DNA from: Paraburkholderia kururiensis
Lineage (GTDB): Bacteria; Pseudomonadota; Gammaproteobacteria; Burkholderiales; Burkholderiaceae
DNA length: 64,000 nt
Assembly: GCF_034424375.1 (NCBI RefSeq)
Contig: NZ_CP139965.1
Span: forward strand, 5,828,001-5,892,000
Direction: 5' to 3'
Shown here: piece by piece, positions 36,652 through 46,184 of the stretch
How positions within the stretch are numbered: position 1 is the first letter of the stretch
How the letters are laid out: every line of letters starts with the position of its first letter
Notes under the pieces: generated by a model
Database searches by the model: none
What the model saw: the letters and a program-made list of their open reading frames with translations, nothing else
What the model was told of the DNA's origin: nothing
Program-made: the position numbers and the translations under genes

Positions 36652-37791
36652 ATGAAACGTTCCGCATTTTCTTTGAACGCAGCCCGCATGGCGGCGCTGG
36701 CGCTCGCCCTTGGTTCGCTCGCCGGTTGCGAGTCGCTGAACGACTGGTTCGCGTCCGATCGCGTCAACTACAAAGACACACCGAGCGCACCCGCGCTCAA
36801 CGTACCGAAGGACCTGTCGGCCGCACAGCAGGATCAACGTTACATCGCGCCGCCTGCGAGCCTTGCGCTCGGCGGCGCGCCGCAACGTGCCGTGACCGCG
36901 GCGGGCAACGCCACCGAAGGCACGCCGAATGCGCAAGACCCGCTCGGCATGCACGTGGAGCGCGACGGCGATCGCCGCTGGCTGGTGGTGGACGGGCGCA
37001 CGCCCGAACAGCTGTGGCCGCAGCTCCAGGCGTTCTGGCAGGAGAACGGTTTTACGCTGACCACCGACGCGCCGGCCACCGGCATCATGTCGACAGACTG
37101 GGCTGAAAACCGCGCGAACATTCCCGACGACTGGTTCCGCCGCACGATTGGCCGCGTGATCGACTTCGCGTATTCGTCTGGTACGCGCGACCGTTTCCGC
37201 ACGCTCGTATCGCGCGGACCGAACGGCACGACCGACATCTCCATCACGCACAGCGCGATGGAGGAAGTACTGACGGGGCAGGACAAGACCTCGTCGCGAT
37301 GGGTGGAGCGCCCGCGGGATCCGGCGCTGGAAGCCTCGTTCCTCTCGAAGCTGATGCAGAAGTTCGGCTTGACCGACGCGCAGTCGAAGCAACTGCTGAC
37401 GGACGCCCGCACGAACACGGCGCCGGCGCAGATCGACAAGAGCGCGGGCGCCGCGACGCTCGATCTGGCCGAGTCGTTCGACCGCGCCTGGCTGCGCGTC
37501 GGCCTGGCGCTCGACCGCACTAACTTCACCGTGGACAACCGCGATCGCGCGAAGGGCATTTACTACGTGCGCTACGCGGATTCGATGGAAGAACTCAAGG
37601 GCGACGGCCTTCTCGGCAAGCTGTTCTACAGCGGCTCGAAGTCGAGGAAGCCCGGCCAGGAGTTCATGGTCAACGTGCGGGCCAAAGGCGACGCACTGAC
37701 GCAAGTGGCCGTGTTGGATGCCAACGGCCAGGTCGATACGTCGTCGGAAGCGCAGCGCATCGTGTCGCTGCTCCACGCGCAGCTCAACTAA
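36652..37791 (+). CDS. bamC: Outer membrane protein assembly factor BamC
   Basis: A 379-residue lipoprotein of the BAM complex, which inserts beta-barrel proteins into the outer membrane. The signal peptide ends in the lipobox LAGC with Cys26. The following flexible stretch (VNYKDTPSAPALNVPKDLS) is the part that binds BamD. Two helix-grip domains follow. The start at 36652 follows an AAGGA ribosome-binding site; the frame is open upstream but enters non-coding sequence. dapA is 122 bases upstream. An MBL hydrolase gene starts seven bases downstream. Confidence 0.9.
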   Translation: MKRSAFSLNAARMAALALALGSLAGCESLNDWFASDRVNYKDTPSAPALNVPKDLSAAQQDQRYIAPPASLALGGAPQRAVTAAGNATEGTPNAQDPLGMHVERDGDRRWLVVDGRTPEQLWPQLQAFWQENGFTLTTDAPATGIMSTDWAENRANIPDDWFRRTIGRVIDFAYSSGTRDRFRTLVSRGPNGTTDISITHSAMEEVLTGQDKTSSRWVERPRDPALEASFLSKLMQKFGLTDAQSKQLLTDARTNTAPAQIDKSAGAATLDLAESFDRAWLRVGLALDRTNFTVDNRDRAKGIYYVRYADSMEELKGDGLLGKLFYSGSKSRKPGQEFMVNVRAKGDALTQVAVLDANGQVDTSSEAQRIVSLLHAQLN

Positions 37792-37798
37792 GCCCGCC

Positions 37799-38572
37799 GT
37801 GCGCTTCGCCAGTCTTGGCAGCGGCAGCGAGGGCAATGCACTGATCGTCGAGGCGTCGAGCGGCGCGACCGCGACCCGCGTGCTGCTCGATTGCGGTTTT
37901 TCCGCGCGCGAGATGGAGCGCCGCCTCGCGCGGGCCGGCTTCGAGGCCGGCCAGCTTGACGCCATCCTCACCACTCACGAACACAGTGACCACATCGGCA
38001 GTGCACTGACGCTCGCCCGCAAGTGGTCGATTCCGCTCTACATGAGTTGGGGGACGGCACGCGCAGTAGGTGCCGACGAGGCCGATGTCGAACTCAACGT
38101 GTTATGGGGCGACGAGGCGGTGGCGATCGGCGACGTGCACGTGTTGGCTTACACCGTTCCCCACGACGCTCGCGAGCCGTTGCAGTTCGTGTTCTCGGAC
38201 GGCGCCAGCCGGCTTGGCGTGCTGACCGACGTCGGCACGTCGACGCCACACATCGGCACCGTATTAAGCGGCTGCGACGCGCTCGTGCTGGAGTGCAATC
38301 ACGATTTGCAGATGCTGGCCGCGAGTCGCTATCCGCCTTCGCTGAAGGCTCGTATCGGCGGTGCCCATGGGCATTTGAACAACGAGGCGGCAGCGGGCAT
38401 CCTCGCCTCGCTCGACCGTTCCAGGCTTCGCTACCTCGTCGCCGCGCATCTGAGCCAGGAGAACAATACGGCGGAGCTGGCCCGCGCCGCGATGGCGACG
38501 GTGCTGGGCAATGCCGCAACCGAAATTGCCATCGCCACGCAAGCCGAGGGGTTTGGCTGGCTGACCCTGTGA
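37799..38572 (+). CDS. MBL-fold metallo-hydrolase
   Basis: A 257-residue hydrolase of the metallo-beta-lactamase fold. The metal motif is TTHEHSDHIG near residue 58; further ligands are in GDVHVLAYTVPHD and GVLTDVGTSTPH. It resembles the YycJ/WalJ-type and related phosphoribosyl-1,2-cyclic phosphate diesterase (PhnP-like) subfamilies; the role here is not known. It starts with GTG at 37799, immediately after bamC (the stop ends at 37791), so it is likely cotranscribed with bamC. A bidirectional terminator begins 41 bases after the stop. Confidence 0.88.
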   Translation: MRFASLGSGSEGNALIVEASSGATATRVLLDCGFSAREMERRLARAGFEAGQLDAILTTHEHSDHIGSALTLARKWSIPLYMSWGTARAVGADEADVELNVLWGDEAVAIGDVHVLAYTVPHDAREPLQFVFSDGASRLGVLTDVGTSTPHIGTVLSGCDALVLECNHDLQMLAASRYPPSLKARIGGAHGHLNNEAAAGILASLDRSRLRYLVAAHLSQENNTAELARAAMATVLGNAATEIAIATQAEGFGWLTL

Positions 38573-38612
38573 GCGTCGCCCGCGCGATCCTGGTCGGTTG
38601 AACCGCAAAACG

Positions 38613-38646
38613 AAAGGCCCATGACCTACCCGGTCATGGGCCTTTT
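38613..38646 (+). terminator. Bidirectional terminator between the MBL hydrolase and the BI-1 protein
   Basis: Fourteen perfect pairs (AAAGGCCCATGACC with GGTCATGGGCCTTT) around a five-base loop, with a T on the plus side and an A run before the stem that serves as a T run on the minus strand. It ends two converging genes. Confidence 0.9.
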
Positions 38647-38664
38647 CATTGCCGCTGAAGTTTC

Positions 38665-39363
38665 TTAATTGCGGTTGCCGCCGAAGATGCCTAGCAGCGC
38701 CAGCAGGTTCGTGAAGACGTTATAGAGATCCAGGTAGATCGCGAGCGTGGCGGTGATGTAATTCGTTTCGCCGCCATTCACGACACGCTGAACGTCGAAC
38801 AGCATGTACGCGGAGAAGATCACGATAGCCAGCACGGACACCGTCAGCATGAGCGCAGGCAGATGCAGGAACATGTTCGCGATGCCTGCGAGCAGGATCA
38901 CGATGACGCCCATGAAGAGCCACTTGCCGAGCCCCGAAAAGTCGCGCTTGCTGACCGTGGCGATGGTCGCCATGGCCGTAAAGATCACACCGGTGCCACC
39001 AAACGCGAGCATGATCAGCGACGGCCCGTTGGAAAAGCCCAGGATGAAGGCGAGCAGCCGCGACAGCATCAGGCCCATGAAGAAAGTGAAGCCTAGCAGC
39101 ACGAACACGCCGGCGGCGCTGTTCTTGGTGCGCTCGATGGCGAACATGAAACCGAAGGCGATCGCGAAGAAGGCGAGCAGGCTCATGGCGGGGCTCGTGG
39201 CCGCGAACAGCGAGAAGCCGGTCGCCACGCCCACCCACGCGCCCAGCACGGTGGGCACCATCGACAGCGCAAGGAGCCAGTAGGTGTTGCGCAGTACGCG
39301 GTTGCGGGTCTCGGCCGCTACAACCGTACCGCTGCGGCCGAAGTTGTAGGGATAGTCGTTCAT
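38665..39363 (-). CDS. Bax inhibitor-1 (BI-1/YccA) family membrane protein
   Basis: A 232-residue protein with seven predicted transmembrane segments, the layout of the BI-1/YccA/YbhL family. The segments are spread from about residue 28 to 225, with the typical C-terminal pore-loop Asp context in ITATLAIYLDLYNVFTNLL. E. coli YccA modulates FtsH protease; the role here is not established. The start at 39363 (MNDYPYNFGRSGTV) gives the correct topology and is preceded by GGAG in the minus-strand leader. It is transcribed convergently with the MBL gene and divergently from ndk. Confidence 0.9.
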   Translation of the reverse strand: MNDYPYNFGRSGTVVAAETRNRVLRNTYWLLALSMVPTVLGAWVGVATGFSLFAATSPAMSLLAFFAIAFGFMFAIERTKNSAAGVFVLLGFTFFMGLMLSRLLAFILGFSNGPSLIMLAFGGTGVIFTAMATIATVSKRDFSGLGKWLFMGVIVILLAGIANMFLHLPALMLTVSVLAIVIFSAYMLFDVQRVVNGGETNYITATLAIYLDLYNVFTNLLALLGIFGGNRN

Positions 39364-39580
39364 GGTTTCTCCTTGCGTCAGACGCAAATGTTGCGCGGTG
39401 GTCCCGGTGAAAGGGTGGCAGCGGGTTTTGTGCGCCGCACGCCACGTCACATTCCTAAGATAAGCGCGGCGCCCCGGAGTTTCAACGCATTGCCCGGATG
39501 CTGCGCTTCTCTTCGGATTAAATCCGTTGGATCCTTTCTGCGGTGTAAGGGTTCAATCGCAATCATACATTGGAACATGC

Positions 39581-39586
39581 TACAAT
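39581..39586 (+). promoter_or_regulatory. Candidate -10 of ndk
   Basis: TACAAT, 46 bases before the ndk start, in an AT-rich leader unusual for this chromosome. No good -35 is placed at the standard distance. Confidence 0.4.
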
Positions 39587-39632
39587 TGCAGATTCGTTTG
39601 GATTTGTAACCTCTTAATTTTCTGGAGTTTTT

Positions 39633-40058
39633 ATGGCGATCGAACGCACCCTGTCGATTATCAAGCCGGACGCAGTGGCCAAGAACGTGATCGGCCAGAT
39701 CTACAGCCGCTTTGAAAATGCCGGCCTGAAGATCGTCGCTGCCCGTATGGTCCAACTGTCGCGCGCCGACGCTGAGAAATTCTACGCCGTGCACGCCGGC
39801 CGCCCCTTCTTCAAGGACCTCGTCGACTTCATGGTGTCCGGTCCCGTGATGGTGCAGGCGCTGGAAGGCGAAAACGCTATCGCGAAGAACCGCGAGCTGA
39901 TGGGTGCCACGGACCCGAAGAAGGCCGAGAAGGGCACGATCCGTGCGGACTTTGCCGACAGCATCGACGCCAATGCCGTCCACGGTTCCGATGCCGCCGA
40001 AACGGCGAGCGTGGAAATCGCGTTTTTCTTCCCGGAAGTCAACGTCTACTCGCGCTAA
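39633..40058 (+). CDS. ndk: Nucleoside diphosphate kinase
   Basis: A 141-residue kinase that balances nucleoside triphosphate pools by a ping-pong phosphotransfer. The phosphorylated histidine is His117 in NAVHGSDAAET, and the NTP-binding KPDAVAKNVIG segment is at the N-terminus. Full length for a bacterial enzyme. TGGAGTTTTT provides a ribosome-binding site. It opens the run ndk-rlmN-rodZ-ispG-hisS-yfgM-bamB-der, which in E. coli is also conserved. rlmN follows after 110 bases. Confidence 0.97.
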   Translation: MAIERTLSIIKPDAVAKNVIGQIYSRFENAGLKIVAARMVQLSRADAEKFYAVHAGRPFFKDLVDFMVSGPVMVQALEGENAIAKNRELMGATDPKKAEKGTIRADFADSIDANAVHGSDAAETASVEIAFFFPEVNVYSR

Positions 40059-40168
40059 GCTTGTAAACGTTCACCGGCAGCAATACGGTCGCGAGCGGCG
40101 TGGTCTTCGGGCGGCACGGCAAGGGTGCCGCCGGAATTCCGCCTCGCACTGAAATGGCAGGATTCGAC

Positions 40169-41326
40169 ATGACGAGCAGTTCAACCGTCAACCTTCTCGA
40201 TCTCGACGCCCAGGGCCTCGTCGCATACTGCGAGCGCCTCGGCGAGAAGCCGTTTCGCGCCAAACAGCTTCAACGCTGGATTCACCAGTACAACGCTGCC
40301 GACTTCGACGGCATGACGGACCTCGCCAAATCGTTGCGCGAGAAGCTGAAAGGCCGCGCCGTCATCAGCATGCCGCACATTCTGTCGGACCATGTTTCGG
40401 CCGATGGTACGAGAAAGTGGCTGATCGATGTCGGTAGCGGCAATGCCGTGGAAACCGTGTATATCCCGGAAGAGACGCGCGGCACGCTGTGCGTGTCGTC
40501 GCAGGCGGGGTGTGCGGTGAACTGCCGGTTCTGTTCCACCGGCAAGCAGGGCTTTTCCCGTAATCTCACAACGGGCGAGATCATTGGCCAGTTGCGCATG
40601 GCCGAGTTCGCGCTGCGCGCCTCGCGAGGCGCCGAAGCAGGCGGCCGGGCCGTGGGGGGCCAAGGCAAGGGTGAACGCGTCGTCACCAACGTCGTCATGA
40701 TGGGCATGGGTGAACCCTTGCTCAATTACGACGCAGTCGTGCCGGCCATGCGGCTGATGCTCGACGACAACGCCTACGGGCTGTCGCGCCGCCGCGTCAC
40801 GCTGTCGACCTCGGGTGTGGTGCCCATGATGGACCGACTCGGCGCCGATCTGCCGGTCGCGCTCGCAGTGTCGCTCCACGCACCGAACGACCCCCTGCGT
40901 GACGAACTCGTGCCGCTCAACCGAAAGTACCCGTTGCGCGAGTTGATGGCTGCATGCGAGCGCTACCTGAAAGTTGCGCCGCGCGATTTCATTACGTTCG
41001 AATACTGCATGCTCGAAGGCGTCAACGACACGGAAGCCCATGCGCGCGAATTGCTGGCCGTGACGCGCGACGTACCGTGCAAGTTCAACCTGATTCCGTT
41101 CAATCCGTTCCCCGAATCCGGGCTGATCCGCTCGAAGCCGGAACAGATCAAGCGATTCGCTCAGGTGCTGATGGATGCGGGCGTCGTGACCACCGTGCGC
41201 AAGACGCGCGGCGACGATATCGACGCCGCCTGCGGCCAGCTCGCGGGCGCGGTGAAGGACCGTACGCGGCTTGCGGAGCGCACCGGCCGCGGTGCAGGGA
41301 AGGTGATCGAGGTGCGGGCGGTTTGA
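40169..41326 (+). CDS. rlmN: 23S rRNA/tRNA adenine-C2 methyltransferase RlmN
   Basis: A 385-residue radical-SAM enzyme that methylates C2 of A2503 in 23S rRNA and of A37 in tRNA. The 4Fe-4S ligands are in CAVNCRFCSTGKQG near residue 116 (C-x3-C-x2-C). The methyl-carrier region later contains VALAVSLHAPND and the FEYCMLEGVND segment. The N-terminal helical domain (LDAQGLVAYCERLGEKPFRAKQLQRW) is normal. The start at 40169 follows AGGA six bases upstream; a start at 40154 would add five residues. It lies after ndk, as in related genomes. Confidence 0.94.
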   Translation: MTSSSTVNLLDLDAQGLVAYCERLGEKPFRAKQLQRWIHQYNAADFDGMTDLAKSLREKLKGRAVISMPHILSDHVSADGTRKWLIDVGSGNAVETVYIPEETRGTLCVSSQAGCAVNCRFCSTGKQGFSRNLTTGEIIGQLRMAEFALRASRGAEAGGRAVGGQGKGERVVTNVVMMGMGEPLLNYDAVVPAMRLMLDDNAYGLSRRRVTLSTSGVVPMMDRLGADLPVALAVSLHAPNDPLRDELVPLNRKYPLRELMAACERYLKVAPRDFITFEYCMLEGVNDTEAHARELLAVTRDVPCKFNLIPFNPFPESGLIRSKPEQIKRFAQVLMDAGVVTTVRKTRGDDIDAACGQLAGAVKDRTRLAERTGRGAGKVIEVRAV

Positions 41327-41558
41327 CGGCAGAGGTAAAAGGCGCGGCGACGAATGGCGTCGCGGTTGCTGGTGTAGTCGGCCCGCGGGGAACGGGCCGG
41401 AAAGTAGGTGGAAAGCGAGCGGCGCGTCGTACACGACACGTCGCGATACGTTGCAGTTGCGATCGGATGCGGCACACCGGCCGCGCATTTTGTTATAAAC
41501 GGTCTGCACATCCGGTACCGCCGGATGGCATAAACAAGAATCGACGCAAGGATTTGGG

Positions 41559-42665
41559 ATGAGCGAGCCGCAGCAGCCATACGGGTCAGACAGGAACATG
41601 GCGCGTCCGCTACCAGGCGCGACGCCGGAGCCCGCTCCCGCGCAGGCTGCGGCGCAGCCGGTACCTGATTCTCTCGCAGCCCTCGGAGCCAGACTCGCGC
41701 AACTGCGCGAATCGAAGGGTTGGACCATCGACGACGTGTCGTCCCGGCTCAAGGTCTCCGCCGCCAAGCTGCGTGCGCTGGAGGCCGGCGACATCAGCCA
41801 GTTGCCCGACACGACTTTCGCGCTCGGCGTCGTGCGCAGCTACGCGAAGATGCTGGGCGCCGATCCGGCACCGTTCACCCAGGCACTGCGGCGCGAAAAG
41901 GGTGTGCCCCAGCCCGATCTCAGCATGCCTGCGTCGGCGGGCGCCGACCTGCCGCGTGGGCGCGTGTCGCTGTCCCTCGGCGGCAACCAGTCGCGCCACC
42001 GTTCGTGGCTTTGGGGCATCGCGGCCTTGGTCGTCGCGGTGATTGCGCTTGCGATGTGGCACAACAACGGCGGCGAGTCGTCCGCCTGGCTGGCACGGTT
42101 GAAGGCGAGCGCCAACGGCGCGACGGCAGCGGGCCCGCAGGCCGCGTCCGCTACAGTCGCGCAAGGCGAGACGGCCGGCGCGCAGCAGGCGTCCGGCGCG
42201 GAGGCGGCAGCGGCGGCGTCGAACGATCAGGCGGCCGCAGCCGGCAGCGACGCGCAGGTCGAGCAGGCCCCGGCTGGCGCATCTGCGGCCCAGCCTGCGG
42301 TCGCCTCTCCGGGCGCCGCCGCGAGCGCGGCGGCAAACGCCGCGGTAGCACAGACGGCAAGCGCTCCCGCCGTCGCCCCGGCATCAGGCGCGTCCGCGGC
42401 GGCGTCCTCGGTAGCCGGGCAGTCCACCGTCGCCGTGCGCGTGACGCAGGACAGCTGGTTCAGCGTCCGGCAGAAAGACGGCAAGGAAGTGTTTTCCGGT
42501 ATCGTTCGCGCTGGCGAGTCGCGCGAGATCGCCGGCGAGCCGCCGCTGAAGGTGACCATCGGCAACAAGGCCGGTCTTGAGTCGATCACGCTCGACGGGC
42601 AGCCGGTCGATCCGGCCAAATATGCAGCGGCGCGGGGCAATGTGGCACGCTTCGTCCTGCCCTGA
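41559..42665 (+). CDS. rodZ: RodZ-like helix-turn-helix membrane protein
   Basis: A 368-residue bitopic protein of the RodZ family, which links the MreB cytoskeleton to the periplasm and maintains rod shape. An N-terminal helix-turn-helix (residues about 40-100, LAQLRESKGWTIDDVSSRL) is followed by a transmembrane helix (about 147-168, SWLWGIAALVVAVIALAMW). A long Ala/Gln/Ser-rich linker (about 185-285) precedes a C-terminal DUF4115 domain (about 290-365). The linker is very Ala-rich and unlikely to fold. It sits between rlmN and ispG exactly where rodZ lies in E. coli. The start at 41559 places a short disordered tail before the HTH. Confidence 0.88.
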   Translation: MSEPQQPYGSDRNMARPLPGATPEPAPAQAAAQPVPDSLAALGARLAQLRESKGWTIDDVSSRLKVSAAKLRALEAGDISQLPDTTFALGVVRSYAKMLGADPAPFTQALRREKGVPQPDLSMPASAGADLPRGRVSLSLGGNQSRHRSWLWGIAALVVAVIALAMWHNNGGESSAWLARLKASANGATAAGPQAASATVAQGETAGAQQASGAEAAAAASNDQAAAAGSDAQVEQAPAGASAAQPAVASPGAAASAAANAAVAQTASAPAVAPASGASAAASSVAGQSTVAVRVTQDSWFSVRQKDGKEVFSGIVRAGESREIAGEPPLKVTIGNKAGLESITLDGQPVDPAKYAAARGNVARFVLP

Positions 42666-42765
42666 TCCTGTCAAGGCATGCGCCGCGGTCGCTCGTACCG
42701 CGACGCCTTTTCAATTCGCGCGTCCCGTCTGTTGCGGGGCGCGTGCGGCGTAAATGGGTCTTTTG

Positions 42766-44067
42766 ATGCAATCCGAACCGCAAGTCCAATCCTGCAGCCA
42801 GATTTCGTCGTCGGAACCGATCGTGGGCGGCCACGCGGCGCGCCGTAAATCGCAAGCCGTGCACGTGCGCTGGGGCGGCCAGCTCGTGACGATCGGCGGC
42901 GATGCGCCGGTGCGCGTGCAGTCGATGACGAATACCGACACCGCCGATGCCATCGGCACTGCCATCCAGATCAAGGAACTCGCCCAAGCAGGTTCCGAAC
43001 TCGTGCGCATCACGGTCAACACGCCGGAAGCGGCGGCGGCCGTGCCGGCCATCCGGGAGCAGCTCGACCGCATGGGCGTGACCGTGCCGCTCGTCGGCGA
43101 CTTCCATTACAACGGCCATCTGCTGCTGCGCGATTACCCCGGCTGTGCCGAAGCGCTGTCGAAGTACCGCATCAACCCGGGCAACGTGGGGCAGGGCGCC
43201 AAGCGCGACACCCAGTTCGCCCAGATGATCGAAGCGGCCATCAAGTATGACAAGCCGGTGCGCATCGGCGTGAACTGGGGCAGTCTCGACCAGGATCTGC
43301 TCGCGCGGATGATGGACGAGAACGGCGCGCGGGCCGAGCCGTGGGACGCGCAGAGCGTGATGTACGAGGCGCTGATCCGCTCTGCGATCGGGTCGGCCGA
43401 ACGCGCGGTGGAACTCGGCCTCGGCCGCGACCGCATCGTGCTGTCGTGCAAGGTGAGCGGCGTGCAGGATCTGATCGCCGTATACCAGCAACTCGCGCGC
43501 CGCTGCGATTTCGCGCTGCACCTCGGGCTCACCGAGGCGGGCATGGGTTCGAAGGGCATCGTCGCCTCCACGGCTGCGCTCTCGGTGCTGTTGCAGCAGG
43601 GCATCGGCGACACGATCCGTATTTCGCTCACGCCGGAGCCGGGCGCGTCGCGCACGGGCGAAGTGGTGGTCGGTCAGGAGATCCTGCAGACGATGGGCCT
43701 GCGCTCGTTTACGCCGATGGTGATCGCATGCCCGGGCTGCGGTCGTACCACCAGCACGCTGTTCCAGGAACTGGCCTCGCAGATCCAGACGTACCTGCGC
43801 ACGCAGATGCCGGTCTGGCGCGACAAGTACCCCGGCGTCGAAGAGATGCACGTGGCCGTGATGGGTTGCATCGTGAACGGGCCGGGCGAATCGAAGCACG
43901 CGAACATCGGCATCAGCCTGCCGGGTTCGGGCGAGAACCCGGCCGCGCCGGTGTTCATCGACGGCGAGAAGGTCAAGACGCTGCGCGGCGAGAACATCGC
44001 GCAGGAGTTCCAGCAGATCGTGAGCGATTACGTCGAGCGCACTTACGGTGCCGCCGCGCTCAACTGA
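42766..44067 (+). CDS. ispG: 4-hydroxy-3-methylbut-2-en-1-yl diphosphate synthase (flavodoxin)
   Basis: A 433-residue iron-sulfur enzyme of the MEP isoprenoid pathway, converting methylerythritol cyclodiphosphate to HMBPP. The TIM barrel begins near RKSQAVHVRWGG; the 4Fe-4S ligands are in CPGCGRTTST near residue 325 and MGCIVNGPGE near 370. It has a longer N-terminus and insertions than the 372-residue E. coli protein, as usual in betaproteobacteria. The start is 42766 (MQSEPQVQSCSQ) by analogy with relatives; a start four codons upstream at 42754 is possible. hisS starts 20 bases downstream. Confidence 0.94.
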   Translation: MQSEPQVQSCSQISSSEPIVGGHAARRKSQAVHVRWGGQLVTIGGDAPVRVQSMTNTDTADAIGTAIQIKELAQAGSELVRITVNTPEAAAAVPAIREQLDRMGVTVPLVGDFHYNGHLLLRDYPGCAEALSKYRINPGNVGQGAKRDTQFAQMIEAAIKYDKPVRIGVNWGSLDQDLLARMMDENGARAEPWDAQSVMYEALIRSAIGSAERAVELGLGRDRIVLSCKVSGVQDLIAVYQQLARRCDFALHLGLTEAGMGSKGIVASTAALSVLLQQGIGDTIRISLTPEPGASRTGEVVVGQEILQTMGLRSFTPMVIACPGCGRTTSTLFQELASQIQTYLRTQMPVWRDKYPGVEEMHVAVMGCIVNGPGESKHANIGISLPGSGENPAAPVFIDGEKVKTLRGENIAQEFQQIVSDYVERTYGAAALN

Positions 44068-44087
44068 ATAACCGTCGACGCAGACAG

Positions 44088-45428
44088 ATGACTGAACAGA
44101 AAAGAAAGCTCGAAAAGCTGGCTGGTGTGAAAGGCATGAACGACGTCCTGCCGCAGGACGCCGGTTTGTGGGAGTTTTTTGAATCGACCGTGAAGTCGAT
44201 GCTCCGTTCGTACGGATACCAGAACATCCGCACGCCGATCGTCGAGCATACGCAGCTCTTCACGCGTGGTATCGGCGAAGTGACCGACATCGTCGAAAAA
44301 GAGATGTACAGCTTCACCGACGCGCTCAACGGCGAGAACCTCACGCTGCGCCCCGAAAACACAGCCGCGGTCGTACGTTCGGCGATCGAGCACAACCTGC
44401 TGTACGACGGTCCGAAGCGGCTGTGGTACATCGGGCCGATGTTCCGCCACGAACGTCCGCAGCGTGGCCGCTACCGGCAGTTTCATCAGGTCGGTATCGA
44501 AGCGCTGGGCTTCGCCGGTCCCGATGCCGACGCCGAAATCATCCTCATGTGCCAGCGGCTGTGGGATGACCTGGGCCTCACGGGCATTCGCCTGGAACTC
44601 AACTCGCTGGGCCTCGCGCATGAGCGTGCCGCGCATCGCGTCGAACTGATCGCTTACCTCGAACAACACAAGGACGCGCTCGACGAAGACGCGAAGCGGC
44701 GCCTCTATACGAATCCGCTGCGCGTGCTGGACACGAAGAATCCGGCGCTGCAGGAAATCGCGCAGAACGCGCCGAAGCTGATCGACTTTCTCGGCGAGGA
44801 ATCGCGCGCGCACTTCGACGGACTGCAGCGCATCCTCAAGGCGAACAACATTCCGTTCACGATCAATCCGCGGCTCGTGCGTGGACTCGATTATTACAAC
44901 CTCACGGTGTTCGAGTGGATCACGGACAAGCTGGGCGCCCAGGGCACGGTTGCCGCGGGTGGCCGCTACGATCCGCTGATCGAGCAACTGGGCGGCAAGC
45001 CCACCGGCGCGTGCGGGTGGGCGATGGGCGTCGAGCGCATTCTCGAGCTCCTCAAAGAAGAGGAGCTCGTGCCTGAAGACGAAGGCTGCGACGTCTACGT
45101 CGTACATCAGGGCGAAGCGGCGCGCGAGCAGGCGTTCGTCATCGCGGAGCGTCTGCGTGATACGGGTCTCGACGTCATCCTTCATTGCAGCGCCGACGGC
45201 CAGTCCGCGAGCTTCAAGTCGCAGATGAAACGGGCGGATGCGAGCGGTGCCGCGTTCGCTGTGATCCTCGGCGAAGACGAGATCGCGAACGGTACGGCCG
45301 GCGTCAAAGCGCTGCGTGCCGGGGCTCAGCAAGACGGTAAGGGTGAGCAGCAAACGGTGCCGGTCGAAGACTTGACCGAATTTCTAATCGGTGCCATGGT
45401 TGCAACCGCCGAAGACGGCGAGGACTGA
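44088..45428 (+). CDS. hisS: Histidine--tRNA ligase
   Basis: A 446-residue class II synthetase charging tRNA-His. The catalytic domain shows motif 2 (PMFRHERPQRGRYRQFHQ near 118), the His-A motif LVRGLDYYNLTVFEW near 260, and the motif 3 region in AMGVERILELL near 312. A C-terminal anticodon-binding domain follows (residues about 330-446). The start is 44088 (MTEQKRKLEKL). It follows ispG after 20 bases and precedes the yfgM-like gene by 57 bases, the same arrangement as in E. coli. This is a true HisRS; the HisZ paralogue is at 53.4 kb. Confidence 0.97.
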   Translation: MTEQKRKLEKLAGVKGMNDVLPQDAGLWEFFESTVKSMLRSYGYQNIRTPIVEHTQLFTRGIGEVTDIVEKEMYSFTDALNGENLTLRPENTAAVVRSAIEHNLLYDGPKRLWYIGPMFRHERPQRGRYRQFHQVGIEALGFAGPDADAEIILMCQRLWDDLGLTGIRLELNSLGLAHERAAHRVELIAYLEQHKDALDEDAKRRLYTNPLRVLDTKNPALQEIAQNAPKLIDFLGEESRAHFDGLQRILKANNIPFTINPRLVRGLDYYNLTVFEWITDKLGAQGTVAAGGRYDPLIEQLGGKPTGACGWAMGVERILELLKEEELVPEDEGCDVYVVHQGEAAREQAFVIAERLRDTGLDVILHCSADGQSASFKSQMKRADASGAAFAVILGEDEIANGTAGVKALRAGAQQDGKGEQQTVPVEDLTEFLIGAMVATAEDGED

Positions 45429-45485
45429 TCGCGGGATGGCGCGACAACAAAAGCACGTACGCAATAAAGAGGAAATCGCTTCGCG

Positions 45486-46115
45486 ATGAGTTATCACGAC
45501 GAACAGGAATCGATCGAAAGCCTGAAGGCATGGTGGGCGCAATGGGGTAATGCGACCACGTGGGTGGTGCTGGTGGTGCTTCTCGCCGCTGCGGCCTGGA
45601 ACGGCTGGAATTTCTGGCAGCGTCGTCAGGCGGCTCAAGCAGCCGTGCTGTACGACCAGGTGCAGCAGGCGGTGCAGTCGGGCGACAAGGCGACGGTCAG
45701 CCGCGTTGCGTCCGACATGGAAGACCGGTACGGCAGCACCGCCTATGCGCAGATGACGGCGCTCGAAGCCGCCAAGGCGCTTTACACGGCAGGTGACACC
45801 GCGGGCGCGAAGGCGCAACTGCAGTGGACTGCCGACCATGCGAAGGACGACGAATTCCGCCAGATCGCGAAGCTGCGCCTTGCGTCGCTGCTGCTCGACG
45901 AGAAAGCCTACGATCAAGGCCTCGCGCTGCTCGCAACACCCGAATCCGACGCATTCAAGGGCGTGGTGGCCGATGGTCGGGGCGACCTGCTCGCTGCCGC
46001 CGGCAAGCGCGATGAAGCGCGGGCGGCGTACAAGCTCGCGCTGGACTCTCTGCCGCAGAGCGATACGTCGTCGCGTCAGCTGATCCAGTTCAAGCTGGAT
46101 GCGCTTGGCGGCTGA
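45486..46115 (+). CDS. YfgM-like membrane-anchored TPR protein
   Basis: A 209-residue protein of the YfgM/DUF2133 family. The N-terminal segment MSYHDEQESIESLKAWWAQWG is the family signature; a transmembrane helix (residues about 25-45) follows and the rest is a tetratricopeptide-like helical domain in the periplasm. In E. coli YfgM is associated with the Sec translocon through PpiD and acts in periplasmic chaperoning. Location between hisS and bamB matches E. coli. AGGAAA precedes the ATG. Confidence 0.9.
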   Translation: MSYHDEQESIESLKAWWAQWGNATTWVVLVVLLAAAAWNGWNFWQRRQAAQAAVLYDQVQQAVQSGDKATVSRVASDMEDRYGSTAYAQMTALEAAKALYTAGDTAGAKAQLQWTADHAKDDEFRQIAKLRLASLLLDEKAYDQGLALLATPESDAFKGVVADGRGDLLAAAGKRDEARAAYKLALDSLPQSDTSSRQLIQFKLDALGG

Positions 46116-46184
46116 GTCCGCCACACGAGAGCGGCGGTCAGAACCGCTTCATTTGATTAATTTCCATACATGTTTCGTCCACCG